Shown one piece after another: positions 46,918 to 59,007 of a stretch of 64,000 nucleotides of DNA. The translations under genes were made by a program, and so were the position numbers. Positions within the stretch are counted from its first letter, which is position 1. Every line of letters starts with the position of its first letter. The notes beneath the pieces were generated by a model that did not search any database, was not told the DNA's origin, and saw only the letters and a list, made by a program, of their open reading frames with translations. Origin of the DNA: Gordionus sp. m RMFG-2023 (taxonomy: Eukaryota > Nematomorpha > Gordioida > Chordodea > Parachordodidae); NCBI RefSeq assembly GCF_954871325.1, contig NC_088779.1, positions 21,950,846-22,014,845 of the forward strand, read 5' to 3'.

Positions 46918-47140
46918 CTATACCATCATGCATGGTTGACCGATTTTTTTTTTGACTTTTTAAAGTGCCATAACTTCTTTCATTTATACATGCCTTAATA
47001 GATAATGATAAGGTCGGCAATTAATAGTACCACTTTGATGGATTTGATATATGGTTATCTTTATCTTCTAGTATTGGAAATATTAATTTAAATGAAATTA
47101 GAAGATTAATTTTTTCAGAAACCTGGAATAGAAAATAATT
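46918..47140 (+). repeat. Dispersed repeat F, copy 1
   Basis: Shares ordered blocks with 52260-52475: CATGGTTGACC/CATTGTTGACT, GATAATGATAAGG/GTAGAGATAAGGCG, ATCTTCTAGTATTGGAAATA/TTTTCTAGTATCTTGGAAAT. The two copies are direct and lie on either side of the hAT element at 47599-52206. Confidence 0.5.
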
Positions 47141-47590
47141 TTTGGCTGGAATGGGAACGGAACAGGAAGCAAAAATGGTTCGGGTCCCTGGGGGATAAAA
47201 TTGGGTGTGAGCTGGGTCTTTATTTGGTTTAGAGCATTACGGGGAAACTTTGGACGCGTTTACCCTTTATAATATGTTTTTTAGCTTAAATCAAATCAAA
47301 ATTAATTTAATCTAGCATAAAATAGAGACTAAAATGGACGAGAAAAAAACGCAAAAAATACTCAGCAAAAAAAACCCAAAACTGTTTTGAGATTTTTAAG
47401 GCAAAAATAATGTTTGAGAATATGCAACGGTAACATTTGAGACACATTATTTATCGAATCCCGCAAAAAGAAAACGCTTCAATTTGCAAGCATAAAATAT
47501 GATAAATTTATTATAAATGCTCTCTGTAATTGCAATCCTCATTAACTTTTGCAAAAAATATTATAATACATTCTGAATAAAATTTTAACT
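47141..47590. other. Intergenic spacer
   Basis: Between repeat F and the hAT element; AT-rich with no recognised feature. Confidence 0.3.
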
Positions 47591-47889
47591 CTGTCCTTTA
47601 GAGGTGGGCGATGGCTAATTTTTAATTCACGGCCCGCCCGCTCACGGTGGCAATAAGAAAAATTCACGCCCATTCACGCTTACCACTAAAAAATTCTAGA
47701 CCCGACCCGTACGCTCACGAAAAGCAATATTTTGATTCACGCCCATCACGCCCGAAAATTCACGGTGTTTTTAAATTTTTCAAAACTATTGCTATAATTT
47801 TAGACTTTTTTAAATCTTTCTATTTATTTCTCTAATTTCATAATCCATATTAATAACAAAAAATAAATACAATCTATAAATCGAAATTT

Positions 47890-48930
47890 TTTTAGAAAAA
47901 GAAGAATGTCCATCTTTTTTTATTTGAATTGTGTACGCCTTTTCTCTAATAAGAGATTAGCTACAGAAAATAACCTTTCAAACTTGCAGCTGACAAAATT
48001 TTATTCGATAATTTTCTCAAAAAAGAAAATGAATATTCCTGCTTCTAAAATTTCAAAATATTGTCTTGTTATTTATCTTATATGAATCTTTTAAGTTCAT
48101 CCTCACAGCTTTCATCGGTGATGTTGATGATTCATCAGAATTCTAGAAATTCTCTAAATTTATTATTTAGAATATACGGTTTTTTATGAGTTTAAGGATA
48201 ATATAGGAAAGTTATAAATGATAGTTGGCATCGACTTATGCATATCATCTAATTTTATATCATTTAGCATTTTTTAAGATTGTTTTATATATATCATCCT
48301 TTTCTTCTTTTATTAAAAACTTAAGTCTTTTGAAATTCAGATCTAGAATTAAGCCTACCTTATGTAGTGGCTGCATAATAATCTTATAAAAGAAACCTTG
48401 TTCTGTATTTTAAGGTTTTGATTATTATTGTATCACGTTCAGAAGGTTAACAAAATTTTACTAATTTTTGTTTCCATAGACAAACTTCATTTATTGTGGG
48501 ACGAGAATCTACTCTTAGATTATCCGCATTCTTTAAATATTGATAAAAATTTATCTAACTCTCATGTGATGCTGATGTCAATTGTGGCCAATCTATTTAA
48601 TTCTTGCTTGCTAAAAAAGTACACCTGAATTTCAGAATATGATTTTAAGAAACTGTATCATGATATATACAGAGTTCCATCTCGTTATTCTCGTTATTAC
48701 ATCTTGTTTAAAAGTGTGGCTTGATTGTTTGAAATATCGTACTATTTTTTTACACCATTTATATTTATGGCTATTTCAGTTAAACAATTGTCAAAAATAT
48801 GATGCATAATATTATTTAGTATATGGCATATACATGTTAGCCTTTCGTCATCTTTGAATGCACTTATAAGATTTGCTCCGTTAAACTATACATTTATTTA
48901 AGTAATTTTCTTCCTAAAATTAAATTGACT
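47890..48930 (-). pseudogene. hAT transposase relic, C-terminal part (outer element)
   Basis: Minus strand, right to left: NLISAFKDDERLTCICHILNN (the conserved Cys/His-containing hAT block), then an ARG-TRP-type region worn at the TRWNS motif, and finally the dimerisation end (SAASLKG-like, then LISY and KKRWTFF) near 47990-47900. Stops and shifts throughout. The N-terminal half continues at 51576-51900 beyond the nested element. Confidence 0.7.
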
Positions 48931-48935
48931 ACACT

Positions 48936-51567
48936 CATGGGCCAAAAAAAATTTTTGGGTTCCCAAACCTGGCCCCCAGAAAAAATCTTCGGCCCCCAAA
49001 AATGGCCCCCATAAATTTTACCGCCCCCCCCCCCCAAATTTAAAAATTTTTGTAATTGATTGTTTTTATATTTTTAAAATAAATTTTAAGTATTTATTCA
49101 AAAAACATGTCTTGTTTGTAAATTTCTTCCTATCCTGTTTTATTTTTATCCAATAATAAATCATCATTCATTCATATTTTATTATTTTCTTGTGTGTTTG
49201 TGTATAACATTATATAGGCGCTTAATTATATCGTTTAAATTGTACTTATTTCAATGATAATTATTTTATTTATTATGGTTCAATCACAATATTATTATCT
49301 TTTGAAGGTCTCTGATATAGATCTGGGTGCAAATCATAAAAAACCGGGATTTTCTGAAGCTAATCAAGTGGTTACTCAAGGCTTGATATATATATCAAAT
49401 ATAAGGAAACAGATTAATACCGATCCGTAAATATTTATTAAAATAAATTTTTTTATAAAATTTGGTAATTATTGTGCAGTTTTGCTAAACAGCTCGATTG
49501 GCCGATTTTTAAAAATGGTCTGATTAAGATCTTTGACAAAATAATATTATCTAAGCCCGATATAACCAGTTATATAAAACAGCGGTGAATATTTTAACAT
49601 TATGAAGAAATTACTGAGATAACAACAATTTTGATAAGCCAGCAAATTAACCGTAATCTTTAGGATCTTAAATCAAGATTTCATATTTCTTAACATAAGA
49701 AGCCACCTTTCCCTGGGACTGGTTCAACAAAAATTACGGATCCTGCAAATGTAGAAAACATAATTTATTCTTTCTGGACTACTTATAGCAATGTTTTCAT
49801 ACACCATCCAAAAAGATCCTGAATTAAATAAAATTACGAAATTTATATACAAAAATACGCGATATACATCACTCGATTTAAAACGAAGTAATATCTATTA
49901 TGGTAAATATGATGCTTGATTATATTTCCGATAAATATAATAAAGGTGAGATCCTTTTATTTTGTCTTAAGGCTGATGTGACAAAAGATGCATCCGGTTT
50001 TGAAAACATGAGCATAATTATATTTTTTTTTTCTGGAGAAGTCCACGAAAATTATAAGGGATTATTAATTTACAATGTCTTTCTGCTGAATGCATTCCTA
50101 ATTGCATTTTAAAGCAACTTAATGAGTTAAATATTAATTCAACGAATATGATAAACCAATGATGGTGCAAACGTTATGTCTGGCCGAAATTGAAGAGTGC
50201 AAACCCTACTTCAAAAAAAAATTAATAAAAAAGTTCCTATTATACATTGCTACAACCACATGTTGCATCTTTTGGTTTAAAATTGGTATATAATATTGTT
50301 ATCATTTCTAATTTTTTCAATTTATTCAATGCATTGCATAATTTTTTAGGCGGTTTAACGTATTCTGTAAATATGGAGGCCATACTTAAAAGACTTTTAG
50401 ACCAGAGGTGAACTGGTCATTTAAAAACATCCCACATCATTTATGTTAATTTTGAGGCTATTGGTGAAGTATTATACTTTTCTAATAGAACTTTTAATTC
50501 AGAGGTTAGCACTAATGATTCTGTCAAAGCCTCTGGTCTTTTATCTCAATACGTTAATATAAATTACATTATATTAGCCATTATAATTTATGAGATATTA
50601 ATAATAATAGATCCACTATGTATCTACAGTCGGTACTTATCAAGTGGATGTAAAAATTGTATTGATTTCACTATCAATATATTTAAAAAGAAACAATAAT
50701 TCTATTAATTTGATTAGAATAAAGGCTGAAAAACCTTTAACAAAATTTAATCTCACTCCCCACAAATCATCAAGCGTACGTAAAACGCCTATAAATTTTC
50801 AAGATTTTTTAGTCGAACCCAAATTACAATTTGCAAATTACAATTTGATTGCGAAAAAGACTCCAATTGGAGTTCTTTAAAATAGATGAAATTATTGATT
50901 ACTTTGTTGATAATTTTTTAGATAGATTTACAGAAGATGATTATAATCATCTATCAAGTTTTAATGCATTGTCCCCCTTTGATAGTGATTATTTTATATC
51001 GTACAAAATGGCCCGATTAGAATAATTATTAAACTTAAATATGGAAACTTTACATCATGAAATGGAAATTGGCTAATAGATTATTAGCTGCAGAAGTTAA
51101 GAAAAAAAATAATTTTGAAAATATCCTAAATATTATGTATAAAAAAATATCATCATGCATTTAAAGAATTGTATAAAAGCTACTCAGCATTGGGGTAACA
51201 ACGGCTTCTTGTGTGGCTTCTTTCTCTATAATAAAGAGATTTCTATCGAGCACTAGAGAGTCGATGAAAGATCAAAGTAAGCAAAATTTAGTATTGATGG
51301 CTCATGAAAATAAATTAACACGAAATTTATGCTTTAATTCATTTATGTTCAAATTTAAAAATAAAAATCATCGTATAATATTATAGTATTATTTTTGTAT
51401 GCTCATATTATAGTATTATTTTGTATTCATATAACATTAATAATTTTTTAATAAAAATAGCAAAAAATTTCTATGAATGTTTAATTAATTGTTTTATTTT
51501 TTAAAAATAGTGGCCCCCCTAAGTAAGCAGCTGCCCCCCTAACGGAAAATTCCTGACTACGGCCCTG
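48936..51567 (+). mobile_element. Nested hAT element (ZMYM1-like type)
   Basis: Left end CATGGGCC, right end inward CAGGGCCGTAGTCAGG, a typical hAT terminus. Perfect 8-bp duplication actacact at 48928-48935 and 51568-51575. C-rich tracts follow both ends (about 49022-49034 and 51513-51540). It carries a worn plus-strand transposase. It sits within the transposase gene of the outer hAT element, so it is the younger of the two. Confidence 0.9.
49890..51360 (+). pseudogene. hAT transposase of the nested element, broken
   Basis: Plus-strand blocks in order: LLFCLKADVTKDASGFENMS (equivalent to the ADETTD-type block that holds the first catalytic Asp), GEVHENYKGL, NVFFSG/LHNFLGGLTYSVN, a middle region with KAEKPLTKFN, DYFVDNFLDRFTEDDYNHL, and finally VTTASCVASFSIIKRFLSST (the hAT dimerisation motif, about 51196-51255) with SMKDQSKQNLVLMAHENK. 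The matches are to the ZMYM1/hAT type often seen in invertebrates. Several stops and frame changes; non-functional. Confidence 0.75.
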
Positions 51568-51575
51568 ACTACACT

Positions 51576-51900
51576 TTTAATATTGACGTTTTTTTTCATC
51601 CATTGCCTTTGTGGCCAAAACAAATGTTTTTAATTTAAAATCCTTAATGATAATATGTCCTGTAATGGTTAAATTTTATTTCATGGTATATTTTTGGACC
51701 TATAGTATTAATGAGAGTTTTCCGGTTCACAACTTTTATATTTTGTTATCCATATGTAACACCAACATATATTTCTTAGCCTAGCTTGTAAAATCCTTCA
51801 CTTTCTGTTGCATTTAAAGATTGATGATCTTTACAAAGAAAATATAACTTACATTTCTGTAAAAAGTTTAAGCAAAATTTAGCATAAAGTCTCGCGATAA
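51576..51900 (-). pseudogene. hAT transposase relic, N-terminal part (outer element)
   Basis: Minus strand: YVGVTYG near 51770 (hAT SYVGVTYHY-type block) and the AMDEKKRQY stretch right at the insertion point of the nested element. It continues as the block at 48930 after the nested copy. Confidence 0.5.
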
Positions 51901-52259
51901 AAAACATCTAAACATAAAAAGAAAATTGAAATAACGAAATGATAGCGGATGTTGTTTATAAAATGCGGAAGATTTTTAAATTTTATAAAATTGCAAATTT
52001 ATATTTATAAAAATACAATTTTAAAAATTAAAATTTCCATGATTCACCGGAAATTTATGTTCACGCCCGATCACGCCAGGGGAAAATTTTGGGAAGGCCC
52101 GTCACGCCCAGTCACGCCTTGGAATTTAAAATTTAATAACACTCATGCCGTGACCCGCCGTGACACGATGGGTCACGCGTAATTTCACGGCCCGCGCTCA
52201 CCTCTACTGTCCATTATTAGATTGCGAGGTATAAATAACGTACATAATAATAATGAAGT

Positions 52260-52475
52260 TGAAATGTCACCACGCATTGTTGACTAGCTAAAAAAATTTT
52301 AGACTTTTTTCAAATTGCTAAAAACTTTTTCTATTGCACATGACCTAAACGTAATAAGTAGAGATAAGGCGATTAACAGCGCCAGTTTAATTCATTTTTA
52401 AATATCTATGGTATCTTTTCTAGTATCTTGGAAATATTAATAGAAATTAGAAAATTTGTCATATTTTTTTTTCTC
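52260..52475 (+). repeat. Dispersed repeat F, copy 2
   Basis: Direct, diverged copy of 46918-47140, located just right of the outer hAT element. Confidence 0.5.
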
Positions 52476-52715
52476 TTTTCACATTTCATAATACGAAATA
52501 TTTGTTTTTTTTCCCTAGGAATATGTCAATATGATTTTTAATAAAAATCGTATTATTTTGCTACCATTTTTCAAAGCTTACCCCGTAACATCTTTAATTT
52601 TGATTGGATTGCAATATAAGTAATAACAATCTATGGATTTATTATATTTTTACATTATCTTAATTTTTCAATTAGTAAAAAAAATCCTTTAAGATAATAT
52701 ATAAAAGATTTAGAG

Positions 52716-53132
52716 GGCGCCTATGCCTCGCAATATACAATTTATAACTGTAACAAGTAGCAACTTATGTGAATTAAAGTCACAAGTCATATCTTTAATA
52801 GTTTTCTAGCTAGATTATTTTAAGTGAAATTTTTTTTTTATACCCGGTGTTAATTGGCCATACCATTTTATTCAAACAGTTTATTATTAATGATATAAAA
52901 TCAAATAAACTCATACAAACCGAGATTATTGTTTATATTGGAATCTGAATCTGAAAATATATTTGTTTTTGATTTCAGGCCATTGCGATTGTAGAAATAT
53001 TTTATGTTATGTATAAAAAGGAATAATCATTTATAATTCTTAAAAGTTAAATAAACTTTACATTATTATTACTAAGGCCATTCAATTTACGGCTACCTAT
53101 CAATCTTCTATTTATTATATGGCATAGGCGCC
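52716..53132. mobile_element. Short terminal-inverted-repeat element
   Basis: GGCGCCTATGCC at 52716-52727 and its exact inverted complement GGCATAGGCGCC at 53121-53132 bound an AT-rich interior of about 390 bases without coding capacity. No convincing target duplication, so the superfamily is open. Confidence 0.45.
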
Positions 53133-53315
53133 GACTTCTTTGCGCAGCGAGACTAGTGCTCCAATTAACTATTCTAGAAAATTGATAATATTGATATAAT
53201 ATTTTAAACATCAAATATTTATTAAAAAAAATTTCAGCCTATTGAAATTTAATGTTATATGATCATTTCATTTATATAGTGATAAGTTAAGTATTTAAAT
53301 TTAGATGTTTTTACG

Positions 53316-53490
53316 AATATTGAGTTAAAAACGGCTAACTCAATATTTTATTCAGAAAAATATTACGGAAACCAGAAAATTTTGCTTATAGATGGCACAG
53401 AAGTCTAGACATCTTTTAGCAAAATCGCGAGGCTTAGACAATATTTTATTGCCTATTATATTGAGTTAGCCATTTTAAAAATTGTGTCCA
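53316..53490. repeat. MITE family B relic
   Basis: Inverted AAAACGGCTAACTCAATATT arms and the core GGCTTAGACAATATTT are present, the outermost terminal bases are lost. Confidence 0.6.
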
Positions 53491-55272
53491 ATACATAATT
53501 AGTGAAGGTTTCAGATAAAATAATCCAATAAATGAGAAGTTAATAAAAGTGGCTAGTTAATCCCTGACTACTTATCCCCGGTCTCCCCTATCTTTGGTTC
53601 ATTTATAAAAATAGTCTCTACCCCATACACTCATTCAGGCACGTAACCAAAGGGGGGATTCCCCCCACCCATCGTAAACATCACTGTTCTTGTTTATATC
53701 ATATTTAAAACGAATTCCCCTACACCCCTCTCCCAAAATTGTATACAATATATCACTATAAAGAAGAATTTGAAAGAAAAATTAGTAAAAGTTAATTAAT
53801 TACCTTTAAAAATAAAGATTATAATTTAAATTTTTAGAAAAAAACATTTTTTTTAAAAAATAAGTGAAAACCCAAAATTAAAGTGTATCTAATAATCTCC
53901 AATAAAATTTATAGCGGAAAATAATTCCGCCTATTAGCGTTTTTCCCTATAGGAAAATCTGGATACACCTACGCTCTCATTTAAAATCATATTTTAAAGC
54001 ATATTTTAATACGTTTTTCTTATCAGGTAAATTGATATATGTACAAAATATTTAGAATTTTAAAAAAAGATCACATTTTATCTATAACCCCTGGGCTTAA
54101 AATATCCCGGGTTCTCACCTATTAATTTAAAAAAGTCTGTGCATGCAATGCATACGCTGAAATGTGTTTTTTAAATTATATTTAAAATCATAAATTGTTT
54201 AGAAATCCAAAATCAGCACCCCTTCATAAACAAGAATCCGAACAAGAATTGGTTCTAACAAAAGAACGACTAATTCATGTATAGCTATATACTGACCTTC
54301 CTTTTTCAGAAAGAAACAGATGGTGACCTTTATAAAAAAAACAGCGTATATTCTAAACGAAACCACTTTTTTTAAAAAACACAGAATCTGAACCTTCTTT
54401 TTTCGCCCAATTTATAAATTCAGGTTTCAAAATGTCAAAAATGCCCTCTTTTTATGCTTTCATATTTGATTTTATTGATTCTGATTTTTGACATTAAGAA
54501 ATCGTATATGAAATAATTATTATTTCATAATAATAATATTCTTTTAATTTGCTATACAATATATTATATATTATAGTAATAATTTTATTTTAACCTTTAT
54601 TATTATTGTAACATTATATATATTATATTTTTTTATAGTTATTTAATTAATAGGAAAATTAATTAAATTAATTGAATTATACACATATATAATATACATA
54701 AAATTTAAAAAAAGATAGCAATATTATTTGATAAGCTTTAAAAGACATATCACACCACTTAACACAAAAATTATAACCTTTACGCGAAAGTCATACAAAA
54801 TCTTAGAGAAATGTCATTAAAAAATAATATTTACTTCAATTGATTTACTTTTACAGTTAATATTAAGATATATAATATGTAAAAATATCCTTAACTGAAT
54901 CTTTAAAATGATTACAACCCTCTCAATATTTATTTTATAAAACTTCCACTTATGCGCCCTGGAAATCCAAAAAAGAAGGATTTTTTTTAAAAAAAACTAA
55001 TCGGGTTTAGATACAAAAAAGCTTTTTGTTCTAATAAATGTTTTTTCTCCCTCCCAAAGAACTCCAATTCACTCATTCAGCCCCCTCCCTTTAACGCTGC
55101 AATGACTTATGTTATGTCACTGCTCTGGAAATAAAGTTATTAAAATATGAGCCTTTTCATTCCTTATTTTAGCGTAAGGAATTAGATTTAGAGCCATTTT
55201 AAACCCATACCAAGGTCAAATCATTTCAGCCACCTGGAACTAATTTATTGCTATAAATTACATGTTTTACAG

Positions 55273-55403
55273 AACAATATTTAATGAAAAGCGATATTAA
55301 TGAGTTAAATCAAATTGAACAAACTGAAACACTTGATAAATATATACACGCTAATATGCTAGATGAAACATATACAAAATATACTAATTCTCCTTTAAAA
55401 TAA
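55273..55403 (+). other. Short exon-like open stretch, unrecognised
   Basis: After an acceptor-like TTTTACAG an open frame runs to TAA at 55401-55403 with an ATG at 55284 (MKSDINELNQIEQTETLDK start). Its amino-acid mix (Asp, Glu, Gln, Asn, Thr, Leu) is less extreme than chance frames in this AT-rich sequence, which is why I note it. No homology recognised and no partner exon seen. Confidence 0.2.
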
Positions 55404-56271
55404 TTCCTAATAATTTCGATCATCAGCCTTTGATGAGTGTAGTTTTTTAATACTTAATGTATTGCAAAAACTATTTTAGATTTTACATGGCTCACGATCG
55501 GACAAGAATATAATTTATTTGTGCTATTAAATATATCCACTTTTTTTTGAAAAATACTTTTTTTATACCTTTAATTCTTCAATACTATATACATTCTTAA
55601 TATATTTATAATAAAAATGTTAAAATACAATTTAGAATGATCCTTTATTTGTATTATTACATTTTTCCTATGTAAAACACAAAAAATACTCCTTTTCTAA
55701 AAAAAATGCTCACCTGAAAATTTTTAAAAAAAGGGCCGACGATTTCGAAAAACTGACGATATTGGAAGAAAATTATGAAAATATAAATATATACATCATT
55801 TACCCTTCTTCTAAGTCCTATATTAGTAAAAGACATAGCCCTTTTAACGGTCAAAAACCTTAAAAAAATTATCCTCTAAATCCTAAATATTCATGCCTGA
55901 GTGTAATGAAATATGAAGAAAGATTAATAACAACAAAGAATATATATATATAAATTTTCATTCAAAAAAATATTATTAATAATTATGGAAAAAATATTGG
56001 CGGTGATATCCCCCAAAATGACTATTGATATTTTTAAAAAAATTCTCTAAGATCCGACTTAGTCTACGCCATACCAGAACGTTCTACCGTTTGAGCATCG
56101 AGCGCAAAATATTAAAAGATAGCAAGCCAAAACCTAGCATTGCACATTCGAAATATGGCGTTTAAACATTATAATTATAACGTTCTGATTTGTAGTTAGC
56201 ACATTAACTTCGAAGAATTCCCTTTTAAAGTAATAGGAATATATATATATTTTTCTATAATGTCTATCAAA

Positions 56272-56496
56272 TAGTGATGTAAAATCGCTCCCTTTGAGCC
56301 AATTTTTAAAAACGGCTACATCAGTATTTTATCCAGAAAAATATTAATGCAAGTCTGAAATTTTTATTTATATATGGCACAAAGATTTGGACATCTATTA
56401 GATAAATCTTGAGGCTTAGGCAATATTTACCTGGCTTAAATATTTACTAGCAATATTTTTAAAGAATTGGCTCAAATGGAGCGATTTTGCCTTATT
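56272..56496. mobile_element. hAT-type MITE, family B
   Basis: Starts TAGTGATGTAAAATCGCTCC and ends with GGCTCAAATGGAGCGATTTT plus a worn tail. Flanking octamers ctatcaaa and gcatcaaa match at 6 of 8. Shares its first ten bases with the hAT at 26275 (TAGTGATGT) and its next ten with the Sema5 intron copy. Confidence 0.7.
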
Positions 56497-57344
56497 GCAT
56501 CAAACACTCACAATTCCTCGAACGCTCAAACGTGAGAATGTTTTTGGTATGCACTTAGTCATAGTTTAAAATACGGGAAATATTTTTAAAAAGAAGAGTC
56601 TTGGTAAATCATGGATCGGAACCTCGAAGAACCCAGATATCGGTAGAATTAAAAAAATAAATACAACCAGAAGGTAAACCTTTTAAAAAATATATAAAGA
56701 CGCTTCTTGGGTTAACCAGCTATTATAACCAGAACCTACCCTGCTGTAGATGCTATTAATAAGCATTTTTGTTACCAAATTTTTCAGATTTGGGTAAATT
56801 ACTCGTTGAATTTGAGCTAGGTAACCTTGCTTTGTAGGGAAAAGGGTTGCACTTTGATTGTAAGAGATTTGTTTATATATTTTAGAGCTCGGGAATGTTT
56901 GTCATATCCAGACCAATTAATAATGATAATGGAGGTGCACATTAATTAATGTCACTGCCCCAAACTTTATAACAGAATGAACATCACTATAAAATATATA
57001 AATTTAAAAATAATTTTAAATACAAATATAACATATAAAATACTTGATTCTATTCTTTGCATTTTATTTTTGTAATATCTCATGAAATTTATTATATGTA
57101 ATCCATAAAATAATAAATCAAAGATTAAATATAAATTTTTTAAAAAATTTTTTTAATCATACATTGGCAGTTTTAAACCCTGGTTTTGAAAGCCCCACTA
57201 GCTTTGCGAAACATTAATAAAGTATAATATCTAGGAAGCATAATTGATGTAAAACTCAAATTATAAGAATGGGTTCAACTTTGTTATAAAAATATAATTA
57301 AATAAGGGAGAAGTGGCATGTCCATTATTATATATTTTTATTAT

Positions 57345-57800
57345 CGCAATGTATCATTTTCGGGCTTTAATTTAATTTTCAACATTTTGAGCATTTTGCT
57401 TTATTTGTAGTTTTTTACAATCATTTTGCAGCTTGTTGCGTCATTTTCTTGCTTTGGCGTGATTTTCCGTACTTCTTGTATATTATAGTTAATTTTCATG
57501 TTTTTCAGTACTTGCTTATCTATATTTTACTTACTTCTCTATTATTTTACTCGCTTATCTATAACTTTTGTGTTTTTCTGTGATCTTTTAATTATTACGT
57601 GACTCTTATGTGCTCTAACATATTTTGCTTATACTTATCACTAATTTTATATCATTTTGTGTGCATTTTGCGTTATTCGGAGTGCTTTTGCGTTATTCGG
57701 AGTGCTTTTGCATTATTTTAGGTATTTTGCATATTTTGCCTTTTTTAGTGTTGATCTGTTTTTCGTGAATTTAATAAATATTTTTTAACGTTAAAATTTT
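57345..57800. repeat. T/G-biased repeat with a 20-bp perfect tandem
   Basis: One strand is T+G rich with many TTTTGC/ATTTTGCG words, like 46097-46570. The unit cgttattcggagtgcttttg occurs twice in tandem at 57671-57690 and 57691-57710. Confidence 0.55.
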
Positions 57801-58824
57801 GCGTGGTTTAATAATGTCTTTTCAAATCTAATATTTTATTATTTTTTGTTTTGGGCCAAGAGTTAATATATATCACTTATCTTTGAATTAAAAAACTTAT
57901 ATCTATTATTTTCAAAGTTATCAATACTATATGAAATTTCTCTTGCCTAGAAAGGTAAGAATTTCGATTCAAAGTGCACTAAAACTTGTGAAGAAATTCA
58001 GGGCGTATGATTGCAATTAGAGAGGCTAGTTCATAGGGTAATTTCATGTGAAATCAGCATGTGTAGGTAATTGCAAGAAAAGAAAATTAGGGGAAGAATG
58101 AGTCAAATATATAAAGTGTCCTGAGTGAATGCACTAGGGATATAAAACCTATATTTTCGGGGAAAGAGGAGCAAAAATCAAAAGGATTTGCTTTAAAATA
58201 GAAAGACTACTAGGAGGGACTGGGGTCATATGGCAAGTGTTTTTCTCTTTTCCAATAAAATTTTATTTTTTATTATATTTAATTAAACTATTTATTTTAT
58301 TGGAAAGCCTCGTCATTGGACTACGAAATAAGACAAACCGGAGCTACCTACCCTTTAAACTGTAGACAATATTTAAGATTAAGTAAAATTCGTGCCTTTT
58401 ACTATTTACCAACGATCTTGGGTAAGAATGCAAAGCCCCTTGATGATGGCAAATATCCAATTTAACCCATTAAACACAACATTTTTCATTTTTATATTTA
58501 AAAACAAATAATATATATTTTTTTTTAAATTAGTCTTCGTAATAAAGGCACCATAAAATAGATGATTTATTGTAAAAATTATGCCCATTCTGCACAATTA
58601 GTGCATTATATAAAATCTTCGTTCACTGAATGACTAAAAAAAATTTAGCACACCTCCCTCAGAACTTTTTTACCTATCTCCTAAATCATAGCCCTATCCA
58701 GGAATATGTTAAGAGGGAGAAGTATACTATTAAATGGGGTATTTCCCCATAAATTATTGGAAATCTTTAGGACTTATAGTAGGCCTTTGGCTATATAGAT
58801 TTTTATAAAATTTAACTTTTTTGA

Positions 58825-59007
58825 TTAAAATGATTTTTAGTCGTTATTTTAAAATTTTACTAATATTTCTTTCAAATTCTTTCTTTGTAGTCATATTTGA
58901 TAGAAGAGGGGCGGTAGGTGAGGACGATTTTTATTAGCTTAAAATGATATTTAAGAACAGGCAAATTGGCGATGTGGTGAGAATTCCTCCCCCGGGTTAC
59001 GCGCCTG
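58825..59007 (+). repeat. Direct repeat G, copy 1
   Basis: GATTTTTAGTCGTTATTTTA, TTTCTTTCAAATTCTT, AGGGGCGGTAGGTGAGG, AAAATGATATTTAAGAAC and GGTGAGAATTCCTCCCCC occur in the same order at 59722-59955. Confidence 0.5.

Larger units (their letters stand above)
47599..52206 (-). mobile_element. hAT element with a second hAT nested inside
   Basis: Ends TAGAGGTGGGCGATGG and, inward from the right, TAGAGGTGAGCGCGGG, each followed by several CACGCCC/TCACGG words. Flanking octamers ctgtcctt (47591-47598) and ctgtccat (52207-52214) match at 7 of 8. Minus-strand transposase remnants lie on both sides of a nested element at 48936-51567. Removing the nested element in thought restores a plausible order of hAT domains. 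Old and inactive. Confidence 0.88.
53636..59007. mobile_element. Possible large, gutted hAT-like element
   Basis: CAGGCACGTAACCAAAGGGG at 53636 and, read inward from 59007, CAGGCGCGTAACCCGGGGGA are inverted and resemble hAT ends of the CAGGGNCGTANC type. Flanking octamers cactcatt and ccctaaat match at only 5 of 8, so the two ends may belong to separate elements. No transposase recognised between them; a family B MITE lies at 56272-56496. Confidence 0.35.
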
